DNA of 64,000 bases from Cricetomys ansorgei (lineage: Eukaryota > Chordata > Mammalia > Rodentia > Nesomyidae), in contig JAMJFZ010001871.1 in the NCBI GenBank assembly GCA_026225945.1, positions 847,001 through 911,000 on the forward strand. The letters are read 5' to 3'. Below are positions 45,690-56,195 of the stretch, piece after piece. Position numbers and translations under genes: made by a program. The notes under the pieces are model-generated. The model searched no databases. It saw nothing but the letters and a program-made list of their open reading frames with translations, and was not told where the DNA came from. Positions within the stretch are counted from its first letter, which is position 1. Each line of letters opens with the position of its first letter.

Positions 45690-46085
45690 CTGTTAAAGAA
45701 GAGAAGGGCAGAAGTCCATGCCAAATGAGGGAACGATTGCCTGAAACTGCAGGGCAGGACAGGAACTAGAGATTGGATAACCCTGAGACTATTTCTAATG
45801 TTGCCATTCTGTGCTCATGGATTGTTACCTAATCCAATTCCCATCAGAGAGGCCCTCTCCAGGATATTGGTGCCTGTCCTTTTTTTTTTTTAATCCCACT
45901 CCTGCCATGCCCTGATTTTGCTGTAATCCTAGAGGAAGGGTTTTTCCCTCCTGAGGATAAGCAGGAAGGGGGTATTTGTGGTGGTGATGTGGGTGTAGAT
46001 CTGGGGGAGATGGTGGGAGCCAAGTGGTTGGAGGGAAGGGATGAGGGGGTTGGGATGTATTGTATAAGTTATATGAGAGAAGAAA
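45690..46085 (+). mobile_element. L1 3' UTR, rearranged
   Basis: The phrases actgcagggcaggacaggaa, gattgttacctaatccaatt and cccatcagagaggccctctc, then gggatgtattgtataagtt, share order with the L1 3' UTR at 50,640. The middle differs, perhaps by deletion. Confidence 0.6.
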
Positions 46086-46569
46086 AAAAGGTGAGACACA
46101 TTTAAAATATAACAGATGCATTTTACTTAACAATCTTGACAAAATGAATATCCATTTAACCAGTACTGTAACTAAATGTGAGGGATTCCAGTACTCCAGA
46201 ATCTTTCCTCATGTTCATAATGGTTTTCTGCTTCTGCTTTCCTCCTGCTTCCTTCTAGGCAACCAGAAATCTTATCTTCCACATTTCAGGTTAGTTTTTG
46301 AACATCACAGAATTTTTTTATAAGCAAAGTCACAATCTTTTATGTCAGGTCTCTATTGTCCAGTGTCTGCATTTGATCCTATCAATAGTTCTTTTGTGCT
46401 GAGCAGTAATCCTACACATGAATTTAAGACAATTTGTCAGTGTTTTCCTATCTATCCATTTCTTTGTTGTTTCCAGCTTAAAACTAGAATAGAGATGCTT
46501 TGAACATGTAGGTACACATAATTTTTGCATGCACATAATTTGATTTTACTCTTCATATTTGTTTTTTAT
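46086..46569. other. Unassigned sequence
   Basis: Nothing was recognised. Confidence 0.4.
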
Positions 46570-47559
46570 TTTATTTTATTGAAAATAGATTTTCTTCAAA
46601 GAACATATTCTGATTACAGTTTCTCCTCCCCATACTCCTCCCAAATCTTCCCTACCTTCCCTCCCATCCAGGTCCACACCTTTACTCTCCTTATAAAACA
46701 TATAGGAATATAAGGAATAATAATGAAATAAAATAATAAGATAAATGAAAATATCATTTAGATCACCTTCATCTATGTGTATATTATAGGAAACGTCTAC
46801 TGCATTTGGTTTCCACATGATCCCACAATTGGCCCCAAGTTTTAATCATCCCTTCCTGTTCCCTCCCTCATCCCTCTCTTCCTTTGCCCTTCCTGTTTCA
46901 TCCTCTTATTTCCATCTCCCACCTCATCCATCCATAACTATATATTCTATGTTCCCTTATTAGGGAGAGCTATTCCTTTTCTCTAGTCCCTTTCTCTATA
47001 CCTAACCTCTGTGATTATATGGAATGCAGCTTGCTTATCGATGTCTTAGCTGTTAATACCCGCATGATTACATTCCATATTTTTCTTACTGGGTTTGAGT
47101 TACCTCACTCAGGATGAATTTTTTTCTAGTTCCACTCATTTACTGCTGAAGTTCATGATTTTATTTTTCAAGGCTGAGTTCCAATCAATTATATAAATGT
47201 ACCACATTTTCTGTATCCATTCATCTGATAATAGACACCTGGGTTATTTCCAGTTTCTAACTATTATGAGCAAAGCAGCAGTAAACATGCTTGTATATGA
47301 TCAAATGTGGTTTATCTGATTTTTGAGGTTATCTATTCCAAGTTTCATGAGGAAGCACCACACAAGTTTTCATAGGGGCAGTGCAAGTTTTCCCTTCCAC
47401 AAGCAATGCAATGCATGCTCCCCTTACTATTTTGATGCCAGTACCATGCTGAATTCATTATTATAGTTCTGTAATACAATTTGAGAGCAGGGATGCTGAT
47501 AATTCCAGCAGTTCTTTTATTACTCAGGATATTTTTTTAGTTATCCTGGGATTTTTGAG
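46570..47559 (-). mobile_element. L1 3' portion: end of ORF2 and 3' UTR
   Basis: From the A-rich tail at the left (plus strand ttttattttattttattgaa) through the L1 terminus (shared with 30.9 and 43.1 kb), the sequence continues into the late ORF2 region near 47,440-47,560. The phrase catccattcatctgataata near 47,215 is the reversed 'aatggataca' part of L1. It is continuous with the ORF2 relic to the right, making one 5'-truncated insertion. Confidence 0.85.
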
Positions 47560-48215
47560 TTTTCATATGAAGCTGAAAATTGTCCTTTCAAGTTCTGTGA
47601 AGAATTGCATTAGAATATTGATGGGGGTTGTAATTGGATCTGTAGATTGCTTTTGGTAGGATGACCATTTTTACTAAATTAATCCTACTGATTAATGGAA
47701 TGTGGAAGATCTTTCCGTCTTCTGATATCTTTTTCAATTTCTTTTTTCAAAGGCCTGATGTTTATATCATACAAGTCTTCCATTTGTTTGGTTAGAGTTA
47801 CTCCAACATATATTCTATTTTTGAGGTTATTTAAAAGGTGTTTTCTCTCATATTTCATTTTTAGTACGTCTGCCATTTGTATATAGGAGGGCTACTGATT
47901 TTTTGAGTTAATTTTATTACCTAACACTTTGGTGAAAGGGTTAATAAAGTGTAGGAGTTTCCTGGTGAAATTTTAGTGTCACTTAAGTATACTACCATAC
48001 CATACGAAGGTACTTTGATTTCTTCCTTTCCAATTTGTATCCGATTGACCTCTTTAAGTTGTCTTGTTCTAGCTAAGACTTGGAATACTATATTGAAAAG
48101 GTATGGAAAAAGTAGACATACAATCTTTTTTTGTTCCTAATATTCATAGGAATGCCTTGACTTTCTTTCCTTTTAAGTTGATACTGGCTATTATTAGATC
48201 ACATGGCAGATATTT
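47560..48215 (-). pseudogene. L1 ORF2 relic (part of reverse transcriptase and thumb region)
   Basis: This is a decayed fragment of the L1 retrotransposon ORF2, which in intact copies encodes endonuclease and reverse transcriptase for copying L1 RNA into DNA. The minus-strand frame 47,876-47,685 reads LKKEIEKDIRRRKDLPHS, closely like the conserved L1 ORF2p sequence just after the reverse transcriptase core. Upstream, the text translates as LARTRQLKEV and IQIGKEEIKVP in shifted frames, the region just before the catalytic FADD motif. In place of that motif the copy reads SYGM, so the catalytic aspartates are gone. Stops and frameshifts break the frame. The endonuclease domain and ORF1 are absent because of 5' truncation at about 48,215. 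It is not functional. Confidence 0.85.
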
Positions 48216-48750
48216 TCAAATATGAATCATAGCCATTAATTTAAATATAAACTATTTCTGAATGTGGTTCTAAAAATCATGCTCTTGTTTATAAGCCTCT
48301 TTGGAATTTTCTCACACTTTAGTTGAATGCCAGCCCCTGAATGTGATGTACAGCAGAGGCTATACTAACCAGAGTATGTATTTGGAACAGCAGTAATCTC
48401 TTCTTTTGATTTACAGTGGATAGTAGGAAGTTATTTAAAAGCAGTCTCTCACTGAACAGAGAATATGTTATAAAGCTGTGGTGAACCTGCCAATATTTCC
48501 ATGCTAACTGACAATAAGCTTCATATTATAATACTAGGCCGTATCTTATCTTATCTCTGATCAACCAACCCTGTCTACCAGGACTTCATGGGCATGTGTA
48601 CAACTTACAGTTTTTCCTCTTCCATATACAGCCACAGATAACTGCTGCCTTCTATTTGATGAGGTCCTAAGCTCTTATTGATTTTATTTCTCCTGTTTTT
48701 CTTGCTTTCAGATACCTAAAACATGAGTATCTCTGCTTCTGAGAGTCTCT

Positions 48751-48752
<2 letters not shown>
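48216..48752. other. Unassigned sequence
   Basis: No gene or confident repeat was recognised between the L1 truncation point and the AT tract. Confidence 0.45.

Positions 48753-48812
<60 letters not shown>
48753..48812. repeat. (AT)30 microsatellite
   Basis: About 60 bases of uninterrupted alternating AT, self-complementary and likely to be polymorphic. Confidence 0.98.
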
Positions 48813-48814
<2 letters not shown>

Positions 48815-50301
48815 TTTGTCAGTTGTTTAGAATGCTAGGATTCTGTGGGTTTCTTCAGTTCTTCTCCCAGTCTCACATTTCTGCTATCTCTGTCCTCCTA
48901 GGCTGAACAATAGTTTATCAGTTACTTTTTAAATTAAAAAAGTGGTAACAATTGGATGGCAAATTGTTAAGTAAATTATGGTATCTTGATTATAGTAATT
49001 CGTCAGTAAAATACTAGGGATAAGACGTTTACTAAAATAAAGGTAGTTAGAGATGAGAATGTAGCCAGTTGGAGGTATGTTTAAGAACCTGGGTCCTGTT
49101 CCCGTACTTCAACTTCCAGCACTGCGAGAAAGAAAAGCAGAAAGAGAAGTGTGATATACTGACAAGTAATGAAGACAGTTTGCTGAACAATATTTAGGTA
49201 GGTACACATAAAATATTTGGTCATGGGTGTACATGTGTATGCTTGTGTATATTATTAAAAATGTGTAAGAATGAAGTTCAGAGTGAGGGGGAAGGGATGC
49301 CACCTCAGTTACTGTTAAGGACAGGACAGGTCTAGAATGAGTGAAGAGAAAGTAGTTTTACTTTATATGATATATTTGTGCTACAGAATTGGCAGTTTTA
49401 AAACTTAACTGTTTAAATGCTAATTTGAAAATGTTTTGATTAGTTTTGCTGCTTCAAAACTGTAAAAAATAATGAAAAATAACTATATGTTTAATAAACA
49501 TAAATGCAGCTGAATTGAGCTGTTTAAAACTCCAAATGACTTACCAAAATCGTAACAAAACCAGTGGATTTTTATTCATGAAAGTTATGTTAAAAAGCAA
49601 AACAAAACAAAAAATGAAGACGATATAATTGGGATGATCTGAAGAGATGGCATTGTGTTAAAGACAAGACAACTATTGCACTTCCAATTTGTTTCTGACT
49701 TTTCAATCAAGGAGCAAAAGTACTTTATAAAGGCAGATAGTATGTATTATGTTTAATCGACACATTATATAATTGTAATGTGACTTTTAATGACTTAAAA
49801 GCCTTAAGTGTACCAGACAGGCAAGTTGTCTTGATTTATAACACCTGTGGAAGCTTCTGATAAAGGAATTAGCATACTAACCTCTACTAGTGGCTATTAA
49901 ATTGAGACTGCATTGAGACTACATTGAGAGTGAAGGAGAAATGACCTGCTGATGGAATCTTCCATCTTAAAAGTCTCCCTTTCCACCCTATAAAACCTAT
50001 AAGCCCCCTGAGCCACATACACGTAGTTTCCACTTCTGTAAAGAGACCAGTGTCCGTCATTGTTAGAGGCCCAGGGTTTTTCTTAGATTTTTATGTTGCT
50101 TCTATCAATCCTATCTAAGATGTAGCTCTTCACTGCCCTGTAGTTGGCAGTAAGAGAGCACATCTACATAAGCTGAATTTGAAGAAGCAAATACACAATA
50201 TTTAGGAAGAGGCATTTAATGGAATTGAGAGAGGAATATGTTTACATTTCGATAGAGAGAAAGCATGAAAATTCCTGTGCAAATAACCCATATCTCAGAT
50301 T
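48813..50301. other. Unassigned sequence
   Basis: No gene was recognised. The stretch 49,050-49,135 weakly resembles an ID-type SINE head. Three 11-base units (attgagactgc-like) lie at 49,901-49,933. The part 49,960-50,090 has an LTR-like look (ccctataaaacctataag) but cannot be assigned. Confidence 0.4.
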
Positions 50302-50324
50302 CTTTCCTTTCCTTTCCTTTTCCT

Positions 50325-50375
<51 letters not shown>

Positions 50376-50378
50376 TTA
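50302..50378. repeat. (TTTCC)n then (TTTA)n microsatellite
   Basis: Short TTTCC/TTCC units are followed by about 14 uninterrupted ATTT units. It could be the reversed A-rich tail of a retroelement to the right that is no longer recognisable. Confidence 0.97.
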
Positions 50379-50639
50379 TTTTCCTCACAAATGTTTAGTC
50401 TTCACTCAAAACACTGTACCCATCTCTGTTTTAAAATATTTCTGTCAACTCTGCTGCAAAATTTAGAGCCCTTCCCCCTTCCTCAAGCTCATTGTAGCTT
50501 CTACCCTAACAGTGACCGTAATCAATCTTATCAGTTGGTCTCAGTCTTACATTAAAAATAATTCAACATCATTAGAGTAACATTTTGCATCTGAAAAATC
50601 ACAATTTTATGTAAAGTTTTCCACATAAAACCCATTCTG
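50379..50639. other. Unassigned spacer
   Basis: Nothing was recognised. Confidence 0.4.
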
Positions 50640-51375
50640 ACACTGCCTGGAAGACCAGGAACCAGAGGCTAGATAATCCAGAGAACTGGGGTAAAATTGA
50701 ACATGACTGAAAAAAAAAAAGTCAATGAAATGATTCCTAATGACGTGATATTCTGTTATACTCATTGATTGGTGTCTAATCCAATAATCACCAGAGAGTA
50801 TCCCTCTAGCAGTTGATCAGAGCAAATGCAAATCCCGCAGCCAAACATTAGGTTGAGGGAGAGTTCAAATTGGAGAGCTCCACTGGAATCCTCTGTCAGA
50901 ACTCAGAGAACCCCAACATAAGAGTAGAAAGGATTATAAAAACCAGAGGGCTGAAGTCACCAGGAAGACATAGGCGACAGGAGCAACTAAGCAAGATTCA
51001 AAGGGGCTCACAGAGATTGCGGTGGCAATCATGGAGCCTAATGGGTCTGCACTAGGTCCCCTGAGTCTATGTTATGGTTATTAGCTTGGTGTTTTTATGG
51101 GACTCTTAACAGTAGAAATGGATGTGTCTCTGATCCTTTAGTCAGCTCTTAGGACTCTTTTCCTCCTACTGGGCTGCCCTGTCCAGCCTTGATATGAGGG
51201 TTTGTACCTGGTCTTGTGTTGTTGTGCTGTGTTTGATATCCCCGGGGGTCCCGTTCCTTTCTAAAAGGAAGCAGAGGGGCAGTGGGCCAGAAGGAGAGGG
51301 GAAATGGGGGAATGGAGATTGGCAGAACGGAGAGAGGGGAAACAGGTTGGAATGTATTGTATGAGAGAATGAGTT
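50640..51375 (+). mobile_element. L1 3' UTR, long copy
   Basis: The phrases aaatgattcctaatgacgtg, ttggtgtctaatccaataat, agccaaacattaggttgagg, gagcctaatgggtctgcact, cctactgggctgccctgtcc, agccttgatatgagggtttg and gaatgtattgtatgagagaa follow the rodent L1 3' UTR in order over about 730 bases. ORF2 is absent. Confidence 0.9.
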
Positions 51376-52214
51376 TTTTCAAAAAAGGATTATTTCCTTT
51401 CCAACATAAATTTCATATTTTTCAAAAGCTTTGAATACTTTATCACCTAAAGAGGTTAATAGTTACAAATTCTAGTCCCCCTGGCAAACCGGTAGTGGGA
51501 TGCCAACCTAAGTGTATCAAATCATACCCCTATACATGCTTTAAATAATGTATGCTTAAAAAGTACTTCACAAACCCACCTGCATGTTTACAGTATTTGT
51601 AGCACAGTTTTATACTCAGTCCTTATATGTTCAGCTAAGACAAAGAAGAATAATTCTATCATGGGGGAGTGTGGTTTTTCTTTCCTCTTTTACTCTGATT
51701 TCAAACCTGGAACCAATATATTACATCACAAACAACCTCATTCCAGACAAAAGACTGCCATATTACCTATCAATTTGTTTGTATACATTTTTCTTTTTAC
51801 ATGTTTAAAATTGTATTTAAAACTGACATTTTCATGTTTCTACTTTCTGGATGAAAAGCCATCATCTTTATTTGACATGTTTATTAAATAGTTCTATTTT
51901 TGACTTGTCACATCATTGCAATCCCTTTTCTACCTGTATACATCCATGAAGTGAACATTGACTGTAAGTATTTTTTGTACTTTTTTGTGTGCCCTTAGGA
52001 TGTATTACAAAAAGGGACACATTGTATGAAATGAGATGAATATTTTATGTAGCTTTTAAGAAAAGCTAAAAAAAAAGAGTAAAATCCTCAGGAGCATTGT
52101 GAGTTATCATTTTATTCAAAATACAGAACACATTTCCATAATCTCCTATGGCTTTATTTTGCATTATTGAGATGTACATTTTTGGATATATTTCAACAGT
52201 TTATATTATATAAT
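51376..52214. other. Unassigned AT-rich sequence
   Basis: Nothing was recognised. The 76-codon frames at 51,584-51,891 have no protein features beyond chance hydrophobicity. Confidence 0.45.
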
Positions 52215-52375
52215 TTTTTGAGACAGTCTCACGTCCTCATTCTGTATTCTAGGCTCGTATGGAACTCACCGTGTAGCAGCTCACCCTGTCCTCAAACCCA
52301 GGGCAAATCTCTTGCCTAGGTTTCTGGAGTGTATGGATTACTAACACAGACATGACCCACCATTCCTACCTTTGT
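52215..52375 (-). mobile_element. B1/B4-derived SINE, degenerate
   Basis: The phrases ttttttgagacagtctcacg and ggaactcaccgtgtagcagc, then tggagtgtatggattactaa, keep the reversed B1/B4 order but with many changes. Confidence 0.55.
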
Positions 52376-53227
52376 GAGAACTGTGGTAGAACTTTCTAAT
52401 GGATAAGTAAATCCCTATATATCAAGAAGGTGAAACACCTGTTAGGGTCACTTGCTACAAAATTTTAAATGTTATACATCAGTTATAAGATAATTCGAAG
52501 TAAATCTTATCCTTTTGCATGTGTTTCTAGTTCATGGGCTAGATACTAATACAATGAAAAGTGGAATAAAAGAAAGTCTGTATTTCACAATGCTATCCAC
52601 GCTAGAAATCAAGTGTATTCTTTGAATTTAATACTATATATAATTTACTCCACAGTGTATACTGCTGCTTTGACTTGACTCCAAATGCAAGGAAATAGGG
52701 GCTTTACATTAAGCTATACCTTACCTACATCTTGTTCTGTTTCTGCTTGTCCTTACTTGTTACAGGAGAAGAAATCTGAAAACAATTGTGAAGGAGTTAA
52801 ATTGGTTTCCCCAGGCTTTAAAACGCACACTCTAATATTTTCCAGTTCTTTGTTTCAAAAGCTCCCTTCAGGTGCTTAACTTGTCCTCATTATTGAACTG
52901 TAATTTAATTTTATACGTGCTATCAATCTCCTTTTCACTCGTATTTTAACAATGATATTAAGCAAAGCTGATATATCCACACCAATTTAAGAATGACTAC
53001 AATTGAATTTTGACAACTATATCATGTCATTGATGTAAAACAAAATTGATTTCTAACAACTATTCTGTCAGTGTTAGAATTCAGTAAAGCTGATTCATAG
53101 AAATTAATTACAAGAAATCTTAAGAATGCAAATAATTCTTACATAAGGTAATTTCATCTCTCAAAAATTTAGGATAGATATTACAAAGTAATGTTCTAAG
53201 TTTTTATAATTTATTTTCTTTATAACC
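52376..53227. other. Unassigned AT-rich sequence
   Basis: Nothing was recognised. Confidence 0.45.
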
Positions 53228-53275
53228 TACCATCTATCTACTATTTATAAATCTACCTGTCTACCTATCTACCTG
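53228..53275. repeat. (TCTA/CTAC)n tetranucleotide, interrupted
   Basis: Degenerate tcta, tcta, cta and acctgtctacctatctacct units, next to a reversed SINE fragment. Confidence 0.8.
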
Positions 53276-53277
53276 TG

Positions 53278-53402
53278 ACTGATGAAGAAAAGGCTGGCCC
53301 TAAACTCTTCATGTAGTCCAGGCTAGCTTACTAATGATCCCCTTGCCTTGCCCATACAACTGCTTTGATTACAAGCATGTAGCAACATGACTGATTTTAA
53401 TT
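53278..53402 (-). mobile_element. B1/B4-like SINE fragment
   Basis: The phrases cttcatgtagtccaggctag, atccccttgccttgccc and gattacaagcatgtagcaac are the reverse complement of a B1/B4 body, diverged. Confidence 0.65.
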
Positions 53403-53754
53403 ATCTATGATATATAAATGTCAACAGTTCTATATCTGTACCCTCTTAATGATTTTATCATGTGCCCAGTCCATTGCTGTCATCTCATCTGCTCTCATCT
53501 CAACCCCACCCTGAGTATGACAATACTTCTGCTTTCTTGTGTTTGAATTCCTGAACATTGTTCTCTGTGAAGCAGTGATGGCACCATTGTGACCACATTT
53601 TTCCCTTTAAACCACCTCCTCATCACTTACCGTTCCATTCACTGAAATATCCCAATCATGTATCCTACCATTTCCCCTCTATCTCTTACTCATTTGTTTT
53701 AGGGCTAATGTTGTACAGCAATTTCCACAAAATTGTACCATCCAGAGCTGGAGG
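53403..53754. other. Unassigned sequence
   Basis: Nothing was recognised. Confidence 0.4.
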
Positions 53755-54095
53755 GAAGCTTGTTAAGGCAAAGGAGGTTCTAAAGGGAGGCTCCTTAGGA
53801 TTCAAAAAGTAAGCAACCCCTTAGTCTCAGGAAGCTTCTTAAACTTACCATATTTGCAAGGCTCTTCCTTCCTTAAGGTTATATAAGTGAGGAGTGCTGA
53901 GGAGAAGAGACTAGCTGATCTGTCAAGATACTTGCAAGTCAATCACAGAGCTACTGGTTCCAGCTTTCATGAGTTTCTACCCATTTGGAGATGGGTTTTA
54001 TTGATACAGCTGTCTTTGAGTCATTCATTCTCCTGTATTTTACCCTTCATCCATATTCCTGTAAATAACCATAATCAATTTATTGGTTCACCATA
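53755..54095 (+). mobile_element. Rodent LTR, probably MaLR/ERVL-like, type A
   Basis: It has ccttaggattcaaaaag, a TATA-like ttatataag at 53,879, and an end of gtaaataaccataatcaatt, tattggttcacc. The layout is as at 31,085-31,425, so this is a second, diverged member of that family. The TATA-to-tail spacing is a few tens of bases longer here. Confidence 0.6.
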
Positions 54096-54253
54096 TGTGA
54101 TGATATAATCATTCTAGTCTGTAGTTGGTTCAGTATCTGGAGTCAGATTTCTGCCTGTGTGTCCCTGTGTGTCACAAAACAACCATCAGTGTCTATACCG
54201 CAAGTCCTCCAGTGTACTCTCTCCTTAGTTTCTTTTTGAATGGAATGCTCTTC

Positions 54254-54255
<2 letters not shown>
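54096..54255. other. Unassigned spacer
   Basis: Nothing was recognised. Confidence 0.4.

Positions 54256-54293
<38 letters not shown>
54256..54293. repeat. (GT)19 microsatellite
   Basis: An uninterrupted GT run. The frames of repeated Val/Cys or Thr/His here come from it. Confidence 0.97.
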
Positions 54294-54295
<2 letters not shown>

Positions 54296-54934
54296 TCTAA
54301 TCCTTTTATTATAGCAAGCCACTATTTGTGATAGAAGAAAAGCCGCCAAGTGCCCACAGGGTTTCCTATACTAACTCAAGCAAGTTTGAAATCTTTATAT
54401 GGTAAATAGGACTCTACAGACTGTATATACAGAACTGAATTAAGGGATTTGAAATGGGGAGAATCTCTGAGATTATCCTAGTTGACCCAATATAACTACA
54501 GAGGCTCTCGTTAGAGGCAGGCAGGAAGGTCACTGAGGATTAATGAGCCAGTGGAAGAGAGAAACAAAGAATTTGGAGAATGCCACACTACTGTTCTGAA
54601 AAGTGTTGGATGAATGCACAGCAGAGGTGGCCTCTGGCAGGCATAAATAGCAAGGAAACTTATTCTCCTACAGTCAAATGACTCATGTTAGGTGTTATTG
54701 CCTCCAGAACAAGAGTCAGCTTTCTTTTAAAAGCATACTGTTTGTAACAATTTTGTATAAAATGTTGTGTGGCTGTATTAGCGCTATGAGTGAGTCAAAG
54801 CATGCCTTGAATCCTGGATTTTCTTACTCTGAGAGCGGTAGGAGTTGGGTTGCTCCCCACTTTTCTTAGCCCTGGTCAGAACCCAGCTAAATATTAAATA
54901 CTGCCTGCTTCACAGAAATTCTTTAGCAAAGGAA
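54294..54934. other. Unassigned sequence
   Basis: No gene or confident repeat was recognised. Confidence 0.45.
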
Positions 54935-55360
54935 TGTGGCTTGGTCAGTGCTTATTTGCAGTATAGCTGGAAGCTTAGGACTGAGTCTGTTTACTGACAA
55001 GGTGTCTTCCTCTTTTCCCTGTGGCACTACACTTTGCAGAGGGTGCCCTAGCAAGACTTTGACCCTTCTTAGGCTTGAGCTCCCCATGCAAATAGGGCTA
55101 TATCAGTATCCCTGTCTTAACCAATGGCTCCCATCCCTGGATACCAAAGACTCTCCCCCACCTTCACCCTGTAAATGTAATCACCCTTACTTTAATAAAT
55201 GGAGAGAAGTTCCTAATCAACCTCTCCGAGAACTCTGTGCTTTCAGTCTGTACCAGATGGGTATGTGGTAAGAACTATGCTGTCCCCCGTGACTTCCCAC
55301 CCAGGAGCTACTACAGCTGATGGCTGGCTGGAACTGCCCCAAGGGACCAGGAGGCTGCAG
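54935..55360 (+). mobile_element. Rodent ERV solo LTR, type B
   Basis: The sequence has an LTR-like layout. It includes ccatgcaaatagggctatat, ttaaccaatggctcccatcc and a CCAAT-type box, then ccctgtaaatgtaatcaccc where a TATA box would lie. It continues tttaataaatggagagaagt with an AATAAA signal at 55,194, and cctctccgagaactctgtgc, tttcagtctgtaccagatgg. I recall this U3-R-U5 text from rodent ERV LTRs but cannot name the family. The boundaries are not fixed, and no gag or pol sequence adjoins. Confidence 0.6.
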
Positions 55361-55867
55361 GCAGGATGTTCTTTATTTTTACTTTATTACAACAAAATGT
55401 TAGGAAACACGCAGTTAAATCTCAATACAGCAAGGTTGCTATGGGTGTTCTGCATGAAGACAATCTCTTCTCCATATAACACAGTTTTATAACCCACATA
55501 GTTTTTCCATAGTACCGATTCAAGCACACATTCTATGAATGCTTATGATTTATTGTACATTTTGCCTTGCAGACAGGGCCTTTATTATTTTTCCTGTCTT
55601 TTTTTTATTTCTCAGCATTGACACTGAATGTAGTTGATTGGAGTATTCATTCATTGAATACATAACGAACATAATTTCCACACTAGCTTTACCAATGAAT
55701 ATACTATAGTCTTGGGGATTCTGTAAACATAAAAATAATGTGTGCAAACATGGGTCCTAGGGTTTTTGTTTTGTTTTTAATCTGAAGCTTGGGTTTCTTT
55801 TACTAGGTAACAGTTCACTCACCTCTGTATTTTATAAGATCTGAGAAGTCATATAAAAGACATATAG
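55361..55867. other. Unassigned sequence
   Basis: Nothing was recognised. Confidence 0.4.
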
Positions 55868-56195
55868 GGTTGCTGAGAGAGAGAGAGAAGAGCACAAATG
55901 CCATACATTTGTGGGGACCTGAGTTCCATTGCAGAGCCACTATAAAAAATCAGGCATGGTGGCACACTCTTGTAGTCTTGCCTCTGGATAGGCAAGGACA
56001 GGAGGAGCTCTAGGCATGCTAGCTAGCCAGCCTCACTGACTAGGTGATTGTCGCTTGAAGAGACAGACATTGTCTCAAAAGACAAGGTTGATGACTTCTG
56101 AAGAACGACACCAGAGATCGACTTCTTGCCTCCACATGAATGTGTACACACATGATCTTGCACCTGCGTATACACGAACCCACACACAAAATAAG
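55868..56195 (+). mobile_element. Composite SINE, near full length
   Basis: The head shows gttgctgagagagagaga and gacctgagttccattgcaga. The middle shows atcaggcatggtggcacact and agctagccagcctcactgac. The end shows acattgtctcaaaagacaag, ttctgaagaacgacacc and ttgcctccacatgaatgtgt. It is the most complete of the four composite SINE copies and the best reference for the family in this window. Confidence 0.8.

Noticed and set aside
47685..47876. 63-codon minus frame as a host gene
   Set aside because: It matches L1 ORF2, so it is a retrotransposon relic.
50265..50555. 96-codon frame with repeated LFIY
   Set aside because: It is driven by the (TTTA)n microsatellite, with no protein features beyond it.
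54125..54349. Frames with Val-Cys and Thr-His repeats
   Set aside because: They come from the (GT)19 microsatellite.
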